In this document: positions 30,154 to 37,089 of the stretch, one piece after another
Layout: each line of letters starts with the position of its first letter
How positions within the stretch are numbered: position 1 is the stretch's first letter
Source: an uncultured Rubripirellula sp.
GTDB lineage: Bacteria; Planctomycetota; Planctomycetia; Pirellulales; Pirellulaceae
Assembly (NCBI GenBank): GCA_938045805.1
Contig: CALIBL010000025.1
Coordinates: 43,443-107,442 of the forward strand
Direction of reading: 5' to 3'
DNA: 64,000 bases
The notes under the pieces: model-generated
The model's database searches: none
Seen by the model: the letters and a program-made list of their open reading frames with translations, nothing else
Told to the model about the DNA's origin: nothing
Program-made: the position numbers and the translations under genes

Positions 30154-31728
30154 ATGAATTACCGTCCGGTTAGTTTCGCGTCTTCAGTATTCGCTGTTGT
30201 CACAGCTTTCTCCCTTGCCGCAGTGATTTCATCGGTAAGTGTGAATGCGGCTGATCGCCCGAACATTATGGTTTTTCTCGTTGATGACATGGGAGTGATG
30301 GATACATCGGTCCCCTTCATGACTGACGACACAGGCAGACCGATCCGCTATCCTCTCAATGATTGGTATCGGACTCCGAGTATGGAGCGAATCGCTGCGA
30401 GTGGGATTCGCTTCAATCAATTTTACGCGATGAGTGTCTGCTCACCGACTCGCATCTCGATCATGACTGGACAGAATGCTGCGAGACATCGTGCCACCAA
30501 TTGGATCAATCCTCGAGCGGACAATGCGGGCAAATTTGGCGCGAAAGATTGGAACTGGGCGGGGCTGAAAAAGGGGGATGTTACGCTTCCTTCGGTTTTG
30601 AAGACCGTCGGCTACAAAACGATCCACGTTGGGAAAGGTCACTTTGGGCCCGAAGAGCATGAGGGCGCCGAACCGCTAAACCTTGGTTTCGATGTAAATA
30701 TTGCCGGCGCAGCTTTTGGAGCTCCGGGTAGTTATTACGGCGAGAAAAATTACGGACTCGGAACCAAGCGAGCTAATCATGCCGTGCCGCACCTTGAAGC
30801 GTACCATGGCTCAGATGTTTTCTTGAGTGAAGCACTCACCCTTGAAGCGAAGAAAGCGGTCACCGATTCCGTCAAAGCCGGCCAGCCTTTCTACCTCTAT
30901 TTTTCACACTATGCGGTGCACGCACCGTTTGATTCCGACCCAAGGTTTGCGAAGAACTACGCGGATTCAGACAAGCCGGCCAATGCCAAAGCTTTCGCAA
31001 CCCTGATTGAAGGGATGGATAAATCACTTGGCGATATGTTGCGTCACTTCGATGCTTTGGGCGTCTCCGAAGAGACACTCGTGATATTCCTTGGTGACAA
31101 TGGCTCTGACGCTCCTCTCGGCCACCAGCATGCTGTCGCCTGCGCTGCTCCGCTGCGAGGAAAGAAAGGAGCTCATTACGAGGGCGGTATGCGTGTGCCA
31201 TTCATCGCATCTTGGGCGCGTCGAGCTTCAGAGAATCCGTTGCAGGTGGAACTGCCCATCCCGCGTGGTGCGATTCAATCACAGGTTGCCTCGGTGCAGG
31301 ATATTTTTCCGACACTTGCCGAGTTAACTAACGCCAAGGTTAGCGAAGAACACGTTGTGGATGGCTCATCGATGACCGCCTTACTGCTTGGTAAGAGCGT
31401 GCCAGATCGGGCGGAACAGTTTTTGATGCACTACCCCCACGGTCCGCACCGCAGTAACTATTTTACTGTCTGGCGTGATGGAGATTGGAAAGTGATTTAT
31501 CACGCTCTGCCGCAAGAGAAGACGCATGGGGGTTTCATCCAATCCGAAGGTGGACACTATGAATTGTTCAATTTGAAGGAGGATCCCTTCGAGTCAAACA
31601 ACTTGGTTGCTTCGCGTCCAACCGAACTGAAGCAGATGATGACGGAGATGATCCAACAGCTCGAAGCACACGACGCGGTTTACCCCGTTGATGCAGATGG
31701 CAACGAGGCGAAGCCCACCGTACCGTAA
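30154..31728 (+). CDS. Sulfatase (formylglycine-dependent)
   Basis: A 524-residue exported sulfatase with signal peptide (about 1-33, ending VSVNAA), Asp44-Asp45 in FLVDDMGVMD and formylglycine motif CSPTR at 96-100 within YAMSVCSPTRISIMTG. The GKGHFG segment, where most sulfatases have GKWH(L/F)G, replaces Trp with Gly but keeps Lys and His. Later motifs are LYFSHYAVHAPF and FLGDNGSD. This branch with a long insert between the DD and CxPxR motifs (TDDTGRPIRYPLNDWYRTP) is common in planctomycetes. It stands alone, divergent from the DUF1501/DUF1549 pair and convergent with the gene at 31763. Confidence 0.94.
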   Translation: MNYRPVSFASSVFAVVTAFSLAAVISSVSVNAADRPNIMVFLVDDMGVMDTSVPFMTDDTGRPIRYPLNDWYRTPSMERIAASGIRFNQFYAMSVCSPTRISIMTGQNAARHRATNWINPRADNAGKFGAKDWNWAGLKKGDVTLPSVLKTVGYKTIHVGKGHFGPEEHEGAEPLNLGFDVNIAGAAFGAPGSYYGEKNYGLGTKRANHAVPHLEAYHGSDVFLSEALTLEAKKAVTDSVKAGQPFYLYFSHYAVHAPFDSDPRFAKNYADSDKPANAKAFATLIEGMDKSLGDMLRHFDALGVSEETLVIFLGDNGSDAPLGHQHAVACAAPLRGKKGAHYEGGMRVPFIASWARRASENPLQVELPIPRGAIQSQVASVQDIFPTLAELTNAKVSEEHVVDGSSMTALLLGKSVPDRAEQFLMHYPHGPHRSNYFTVWRDGDWKVIYHALPQEKTHGGFIQSEGGHYELFNLKEDPFESNNLVASRPTELKQMMTEMIQQLEAHDAVYPVDADGNEAKPTVP

Positions 31729-31762
31729 CGACTGATCCGTACCGTGACCGTTGAGCCGTGGG

Positions 31763-32425
31763 TCATGCAGCTCGCTGATAGATGACCCCGCTTCGTTTTC
31801 GTTCAACCTGCTCGATGGCTCCTGTTTTTCGGAGCACGTAGGCAGCTTGCTGAGCAAACCAGCGGGGGCGGTCAATCGCTTTGGCAATCTCCGCCGTGTC
31901 AAACCGGTCTAGCCGCTGAGGAAGATCCAAGAGCCGCAAGAGATCGCGTGCCTCTCGAAGCTCGATCGATCGCTCAATGGACTCGAGTGAAACGTCAGCG
32001 ACTCGGTAGTCTTTGTGCCACCAACGGCTTTTCTTCTTTCGAGGCACCCTTATCTGCTCTACATTCAAGAGCGGTACTTCGAGGACCAGATTTGGGTGAG
32101 GAAAGATTCCGTTGAAATAAATCATTTCCTCAAAGAGGTCCAAGATGCTACCACGTTTGGGGCTCAGTCGCCTTGAGGTGACGGCTCCACCGACTCGCTT
32201 GCATTTTACGATGCGTGTTCGAATCACTACCGGCTTGACCACACGAAGTCGATGTCGCTTGAGAAGCTTGTCACACTTCTTGCGAATAGCAGAGAGTGAA
32301 GCACACTGGACTTCGATCAGTTCGTCGCTCCGGATCGCATCGATGCGAAAGTCCCCAAGGGTAACCTCAGTGGCTCCATCGCCAGCGTAATGCTGCTTGA
32401 GTTGTTGATGGAGTGAAGATTCCAT
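31763..32425 (-). CDS. Conserved protein with PD-(D/E)xK-nuclease-like N-terminus, function unknown
   Basis: A 220-residue cytoplasmic protein with no signal peptide. The N-terminal half contains FRIDAIRSDELIEVQ (about residues 26-40) followed by a basic helix AIRKKCDKLLKRHRLRVVKPVVIR. This D..ExQ pattern resembles the core of PD-(D/E)xK nucleases, with Gln in place of the usual Lys. Next comes a basic strand-rich region (GGAVTSRRLSPKRGSILDLFEEMIYF) and a C-terminal winged-helix-like segment (DTAEIAKAIDRPRWFAQQAAYVLRKTGAIEQV). I recall similar uncharacterised proteins in planctomycetes but cannot name a function. DNA or RNA binding is plausible from the basic character. It lies just downstream of pyrE. 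Confidence 0.72.
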   Translation of the reverse strand: MESSLHQQLKQHYAGDGATEVTLGDFRIDAIRSDELIEVQCASLSAIRKKCDKLLKRHRLRVVKPVVIRTRIVKCKRVGGAVTSRRLSPKRGSILDLFEEMIYFNGIFPHPNLVLEVPLLNVEQIRVPRKKKSRWWHKDYRVADVSLESIERSIELREARDLLRLLDLPQRLDRFDTAEIAKAIDRPRWFAQQAAYVLRKTGAIEQVERKRSGVIYQRAA

Positions 32426-32524
32426 GACGATGCTACGTGTCCGTGTCCATTGGGGCCGGTCAACGTGTCCTTGTCGACCGGTTCACCGATGCCTGTCCCG
32501 AGTGCATCTTTGTATCGCGATTGA

Positions 32525-33082
32525 CTATTCGGGTTCAATTCCGAAATCGCGAATGGTGGTGAGGGTCGTTAGCTTTACACCTTTGGCGGCAAACGCAGCT
32601 TCACCTCCTGCGAGCCGATCGATGATCGCGATCACGTGGTCAACTTCGAGCCCGAAGTCACGTGCGACTTCAACTGCCTTGAGTGCACTGCCACCGCTCG
32701 TAATTACATCTTCAACAATGATCACCTTTTGGCCTGGCTCCACGGGACCCTCGACCTGCTGTCCGGTGCCGTGATCTTTGGGTTCTTTGCGGACCATGAA
32801 ACCTTTCAGTGGTAGGTCCTGTTGTCCCGCGATGGTGACGATGGAGGCGGTGATCGGATCCGCTCCGATCGCCATTCCGCCGACGGCTTGAGGCAAATCA
32901 CCTGCTTGCTGCATCACTTCCAGCATTCCCGCTGCGATTAAGTTTGCACCCTTGGGGTGAAGAGTGATCTTTCGACAATCCAGGTAGTAAGAAGCTTGCT
33001 TACCGCTCGCGAGCGTGAATTGCCCGCGTCGAAGCGATTCTTGAGCGATCAGTTCAATCAGTGCGTCGCGATCATATGACAT
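32525..33082 (-). CDS. pyrE: Orotate phosphoribosyltransferase PyrE
   Basis: PyrE transfers the ribose-phosphate of PRPP to orotate, giving OMP in pyrimidine synthesis. The ATG at 33080-33082 gives 185 residues starting MSYDRDALIE, a normal length; an in-frame start at 33145 would add 21 residues unlike the family. Orotate-binding residues lie in FTLASGKQASYYLDCR (23-37), a catalytic loop with Lys99 and Lys102 in RKEPKDHG, and the PRPP-binding motif VIIVEDVITSGGSA at 120-133. It is on the minus strand 99 bases upstream of the nuclease-fold-like gene and may be co-transcribed with it. Confidence 0.96.
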   Translation of the reverse strand: MSYDRDALIELIAQESLRRGQFTLASGKQASYYLDCRKITLHPKGANLIAAGMLEVMQQAGDLPQAVGGMAIGADPITASIVTIAGQQDLPLKGFMVRKEPKDHGTGQQVEGPVEPGQKVIIVEDVITSGGSALKAVEVARDFGLEVDHVIAIIDRLAGGEAAFAAKGVKLTTLTTIRDFGIEPE

Positions 33083-33394
33083 GTTGGATGGATCTCGGAG
33101 AATCAAGGAAGCTGGACGACAAGGACCGCTTGAGGGATCAATCAAGACATGTCCCCAAAGCGTCGCTTCCCAAGATCCTGACGCTTATCGGCTGAAATGC
33201 AAGGGTGCGGCGAGAGGATTTTTTACAAGAGGTGTAGCGTCTCTAGCGGCTTTCACGATGGTAGTCGCCGATGTGGTGCTCCTTGCCAGTGGCAGGGAGC
33301 ACCCTAACCCCTAGCGGGACCACCACCGAAGGTGATCCTCGCGTCGATCTTTTCGCCGCAAAGTCGTAAGAAGGCGTGAATGCCGCTTTGTCGA
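33083..33394. other. Intergenic region between ldt-type gene and pyrE
   Basis: About 310 bases on the minus strand after the L,D-transpeptidase stop and before pyrE. It holds the strong hairpin at 33275-33303 and presumably the pyrE promoter. No credible gene was seen; the open frames crossing it are shadows of the transpeptidase. Confidence 0.5.
33275..33303 (-). terminator. Strong 13-bp hairpin downstream of the L,D-transpeptidase gene
   Basis: Arms GGTGCTCCTTGCC and GGCAGGGAGCACC pair over 13 positions with one G-T wobble and a 3-base loop. It lies 92 bases past the transpeptidase stop and upstream of pyrE. Neither side carries a T-run, so it may be a rho-type or RNA-stabilising structure, or a pyrE leader element, rather than a classical intrinsic terminator. 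Confidence 0.45.
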
Positions 33395-34621
33395 TCAGCG
33401 AATGGTGACCGATGAGCCCTGTGAAAGGATTCCGAAGACATCTTTGGCTGAATCGGCAGAGAGACTGATGCAGCCTTGGTTCGTTGGGGCGTTTGAGTTG
33501 GGGCTGCCATGGATCGATAGCGTCCCGCCAAGGTCCATCCAGACATCGCCATAGGGGTTCGCGGCGCTTCCGGGAGGAACCGGAGAACCATCGCGATTAT
33601 AGAAGGTCTTTTGGGTTTTCTTGTCTTGGATTGTGTAGGTGCCGAGCGCGGGAACGGGGTCCGTCCCAAGTGCCACTGGGAAACGCCCCGCGTACAGGTC
33701 GCCCAGGAACAGGGTGATTTCTTTCGTTTCAAGATTCACCTCCGCTCGGAATGGGCCTCGCAGCACCTTTAATTCCGTTCCCGGAAGAACCGTCACTGGG
33801 TCCTGAATCTGGTTGATGTTGGCGAGTAGTTGCCAAGGTACCTGATAGATGGAAGCAATCTCAAAAAGTGTTTCGTCCTGACCCACGCGATGCGGTTGCT
33901 CTAGGAGATGGCGTTGTGAATAGATCACTTCACGAGCGAGAGGGTCGAGTCGTGCAAGGAGTTGGCTACGCTGCTCGCCGGTCATATTCGGAGCGTTGTA
34001 GAAAATGCTGAGCGTGCCTAGTGCATCTCGCAACTTATCGCTTATGAATTGCCGATCCGCAGTTTCAATCGCGTTGGTCAAGCCGAGATTGGGAGTCATG
34101 CTTTCGGTTGCGAGGTCCGCTCGTTGGATTATTTCTGGTGTCGTCGATGCACCGCTTTCGGTTCCGATTCCGCTTGTTAACGCCAGTTCCGGGGTGGTTG
34201 ACGAGTTGGATGCGAGATCGGACGGGTTGTCGGCAGCGGCGGAGGGATTGGTGAATCCACTATCGGGTGTCGAATCATCCGAGATCACTTTGCTAGCCGA
34301 AGCAATCGCGTGATCGGCAAGCTCCTCGTCAGTCACAGTGGAGTCTTCCGAAGGGTTGGCGTTCCGCTGAGCCGTTTGATCGGATGTGGCCGTTTGATCG
34401 GACGGGGAGGTGCCTTGCGACGCAGAATCCTCCGCCAAATCGAAAGCCTCAAGTGACTCCGGTAGGCCAGTGTCGATTGCGAAGTCTAGTTCCGGGTCGA
34501 AATCCAGCATCGCTTGAACCTCTTCAGGGAGTGGTTCAGGCGGTGTGGTCAAAGAGACGTAGGTGCCGTAGAGACCGGTCATTAATAAGACGACGATTGC
34601 GGCCGTTTTGACTGTTTGCAC
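33395..34621 (-). CDS. LysM-containing L,D-transpeptidase-family (YkuD) protein with altered active-site motif
   Basis: A 408-residue protein: one N-terminal membrane helix or signal anchor (residues 5-25), a long acidic Ser/Thr/Pro-rich linker (about 30-190), a LysM peptidoglycan-binding domain (about 243-288, HRVGQDETLFEIASIYQVPW) and a C-terminal YkuD domain (293-408). YkuD enzymes crosslink peptidoglycan between diaminopimelate residues or attach proteins to it. His371 (in IHGSP) and Cys384 (in NQGCISL) are present, but the usual S/T-HGC-I/V-R is changed to N-Q-GC-I-S. The GTG start at 34619-34621 is well supported by GGAGGA about 6 bases upstream. Periplasmic location is expected. Confidence 0.9.
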   Translation of the reverse strand: MQTVKTAAIVVLLMTGLYGTYVSLTTPPEPLPEEVQAMLDFDPELDFAIDTGLPESLEAFDLAEDSASQGTSPSDQTATSDQTAQRNANPSEDSTVTDEELADHAIASASKVISDDSTPDSGFTNPSAAADNPSDLASNSSTTPELALTSGIGTESGASTTPEIIQRADLATESMTPNLGLTNAIETADRQFISDKLRDALGTLSIFYNAPNMTGEQRSQLLARLDPLAREVIYSQRHLLEQPHRVGQDETLFEIASIYQVPWQLLANINQIQDPVTVLPGTELKVLRGPFRAEVNLETKEITLFLGDLYAGRFPVALGTDPVPALGTYTIQDKKTQKTFYNRDGSPVPPGSAANPYGDVWMDLGGTLSIHGSPNSNAPTNQGCISLSADSAKDVFGILSQGSSVTIR

Positions 34622-34918
34622 AGCGATCCTCCGTGACGCTTTGATGACTTTACGCTACTGACTCGATACGGTGAACTCGTTTCACCTATGGATGTCTGCT
34701 ATCCGACCCGTCGGTGTTGTAAGTCAATGCTGTCTTTGGTTTTGGTATCTAACACGAATTAATAGCCTTCCTCTGAAGCATCTCTTGGCCAGAGACGGTC
34801 GATTCAGCACGCAGGCATCCTCGAGCTTCAGATTCATACATTGTGTTAGTAGCGGAAAGTACCGCATTGGGGGACAAGGTGGCTAGATCAGTTTGTGATT
34901 TGCGAGCTTCACCAATCC
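34622..34918. other. Intergenic region between L-serine dehydratase and L,D-transpeptidase genes
   Basis: About 300 bases with no supportable gene. A small inverted repeat TCTCT-TGGCC-AGAGA at 34781-34795 is the only structure noticed. It should hold the promoter of the transpeptidase gene; no clear -35/-10 pair could be assigned. Confidence 0.45.
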
Positions 34919-36577
34919 TCAGCCACATCCAATGCAACCCGAACCGCAGCATCCCGGCTTCAAAGCCTGAGCGGATGGGGTCACAGCGAGGCCTCCTTTG
35001 GAGGTGCATCGCAATTCCGACGGCATCGCTAAGCCAACGGCATAGACCGCATCAATCGTTTCATCGAGTGGTATTAGGTTGGGGTAGCCACCGAGCACAA
35101 GATCCGCGTTGACAAAAGCGCTCGCGGCAGCAGCTCCGTTGCGGGTGTGGCATGGGATTTCCACCATTCCATGGAGAAGATCACAGACGGTTCCCATCGT
35201 GTTTTGGAATGAGATCGCCGCTGCATCGCAGGCCTGTTTCGCGGTTCCTCCGCATGCATCGACCACCGCAGCGGCCGCCATTGCCCCTGATGCGCCGATT
35301 TCCACTTGGCATCCCGCGACTTCTGCGGCAAAGGTTCCGCGAATTGCCAGAATCATCCCGACCGCTCCAGCGGTTAAGAGCGCTCGGCCCATGGTTTCCC
35401 GATCGAGGGACTTCTCCTCATCGAGTGTTACCAGTGTGCCCGGAATCACACCCGCTGATCCACCGGTCGGTGCCGCGCAGACGACCCCCATCGCCGCGTC
35501 AACGTGCATCACTGCCAACGCGCGCGCTGCTGCACGAGTGTGAAGACTCTGAGTTGCTAGCTTGCCAGCGGCTTCCGCTTCAAAGATTGCACCCGCACAC
35601 GTTGGTAGCAACTGCAGGCCAGTGAAGTTGGGATCCAAACCACGAATAACGGATGCTCGCATGATTTCATAGCGACGGATCATCTCATCAATGATTGCCT
35701 GCTCGGTCATCCCCAGCAGTTGAGCCTCGTAAGCAAGTGCGACCTCACCGAGCGAACATTTCCTTTCCTCGGCCAATGCAACCATCTCCTGAGCACTGCT
35801 GAATAGCGGCTTCCCCTTTTGCGGGAAGTAGACCGGATCCGAAACCCAGATTTGCAGCTCAGGGGATATCTCCTCAAGTTCTTTTCTAAGGGATTCGGTG
35901 AGTGGTTCTTTGCGCCGAAATTGAATCAAGTCGCGAGTTTCCGCTTCGGCCACTACGGTTGCGGATAAGCTTGGTGGAGCAATAGACACCAGACCATCGC
36001 TCGGTTTACTTGCTCGGTTGATAGACGGTGCAATGGAGGCGGGTTCCGAGCTTGCGGCGTCACCATTGAGGCACTCGGCGATATGGGTGCTCAGTTTTGC
36101 CGGTGCGTTGATCAACCCCTCGTAGGCAGATCCGTTCATGAGCACATCGTGCCCGTTGATTTCTGTAAGTTGAACTTCCCCTCCACCAATCGATTTGGCT
36201 TTCAAGCTTAATGTTTGGCCGCAGGGGGCACAGAGTTCGATCTCCATTGCGTTGGGGTGATCCGGGTTACTGAGCTTCCGAATCTCAAACTCGATTTCCA
36301 ATCCCTGGTCAGGTGCGTCATCGAGCGCGGAAAAAAAAGCCTCGTCCGTCAAGGGGCGATTCATCAGCCCCATCGCAAAACCGCGATCAGCACCCTGAGC
36401 AACATAGGTGACCGCATAAGACCCGTCGGGGTCAAAGGCAAACGTTGCTTTGGCGGGTTGACCACCAAGCAATGATCGAGCCATGCAGCCGATGTGAAAA
36501 GCGCCCGCGGTGTGGGAGCTTGAGGGACCACGCATCACGGGGCCGAGGACGTGATTGAGAATGCTGATGGTTTTCAT
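34919..36577 (-). CDS. sdaA: L-serine ammonia-lyase, iron-sulfur dependent (single chain)
   Basis: This cytoplasmic enzyme deaminates L-serine to pyruvate and ammonia using a [4Fe-4S] cluster. The N-terminal beta domain has GPVMRGPSSSHTAGA (12-26). The alpha domain carries the predicted cluster ligands Cys367 (in CAAPTGGSAG), Cys465 and Cys476 (CDLLHGMVEIPC), matching the spacing in characterised L-serine dehydratases. At 552 residues it is about 90 longer than E. coli SdaA; the excess includes a Ser/Ala/Pro-rich linker (about 172-205) between the domains. The C-terminus is unusual, ending KPGCCGSGCIGCG with four cysteines. ATG start at 36577, single gene, downstream of the CPXCG protein gene. 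Confidence 0.93.
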   Translation of the reverse strand: MKTISILNHVLGPVMRGPSSSHTAGAFHIGCMARSLLGGQPAKATFAFDPDGSYAVTYVAQGADRGFAMGLMNRPLTDEAFFSALDDAPDQGLEIEFEIRKLSNPDHPNAMEIELCAPCGQTLSLKAKSIGGGEVQLTEINGHDVLMNGSAYEGLINAPAKLSTHIAECLNGDAASSEPASIAPSINRASKPSDGLVSIAPPSLSATVVAEAETRDLIQFRRKEPLTESLRKELEEISPELQIWVSDPVYFPQKGKPLFSSAQEMVALAEERKCSLGEVALAYEAQLLGMTEQAIIDEMIRRYEIMRASVIRGLDPNFTGLQLLPTCAGAIFEAEAAGKLATQSLHTRAAARALAVMHVDAAMGVVCAAPTGGSAGVIPGTLVTLDEEKSLDRETMGRALLTAGAVGMILAIRGTFAAEVAGCQVEIGASGAMAAAAVVDACGGTAKQACDAAAISFQNTMGTVCDLLHGMVEIPCHTRNGAAAASAFVNADLVLGGYPNLIPLDETIDAVYAVGLAMPSELRCTSKGGLAVTPSAQALKPGCCGSGCIGCG

Positions 36578-36719
36578 ATGGCTCGTGTGGCTAATCGCCG
36601 GTCCGAGAAGTGAGCAGGTTTGTCAGGATCAGGTTCAGTGATCTTCAAGATCTTAGCAAACCTTTCCTTAGCGGTGGATCTGTTTCGATCGTGCTGGTCA
36701 CCAATTGTAGTCGCAATTA

Positions 36720-36911
36720 TTAACCCTCAGATTCTGCTTCGCCCCAAACATCCGCTTCGCCGGCCTCATCGAGTTCCACGTGAATGACCATGGGATTGCA
36801 GCAAACTGGACAATCTTCAATATAGTCTTGGTGTGATCCGGCTGAGGAATCAATTGGGATCACGATTTCTTCGCCACAATGGTCGCAAAGGTAAGTCGCT
36901 TCGTGCTGCAT
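36720..36911 (-). CDS. CPXCG-motif cysteine-rich protein (small zinc-ribbon-like)
   Basis: A 63-residue protein starting MQHEATYLCDHCGEE. Two cysteine pairs, Cys9/Cys12 (CDHC) and Cys34/Cys37 (CPVC), separated by 21 residues, should bind one zinc ion as a rubredoxin-like or zinc-ribbon knuckle; the second pair is the family's CPxC motif, with an extra Cys38. The C-terminus is acidic. A longer open frame reaching 37190 exists on this strand, but its N-terminal part is Arg/Ser-rich and unlike the family, so the short start is preferred. The family occurs widely in proteobacteria and planctomycetes with unknown function. Confidence 0.85.
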   Translation of the reverse strand: MQHEATYLCDHCGEEIVIPIDSSAGSHQDYIEDCPVCCNPMVIHVELDEAGEADVWGEAESEG

Positions 36912-37089
36912 CGCCAATCTGCTCTTGATAGTAAGGTTTGAAGGTGATCCACAACGCTGAGCACCTCGTTGGATGCTGAATTCTACCGAGGCGGCGACTC
37001 CAATTCGTTCAACGCGTGATAAGCAATGCGGTAAAATCTTGCGTTGATTTGAGAAGAGGCGACCGGATTTTCTCCAGAGGCAAGATGAG

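Noticed and set aside
29948..30157. 69-codon plus-strand frame overlapping the sulfatase start by ATGA
   Set aside because: No recognisable protein, odd composition with a repeated ELLES, and no ribosome binding site; the overlap is probably chance.
35109..35625. Two overlapping 144- and 157-codon plus-strand frames
   Set aside because: Antisense to the L-serine dehydratase gene; Ala/Pro/Arg-rich shadow composition.
36640..36652. 13-base inverted repeat GATCTT-C-AAGATC upstream of the L-serine dehydratase gene
   Set aside because: Short enough to occur by chance; no second copy or promoter element nearby supports an operator.
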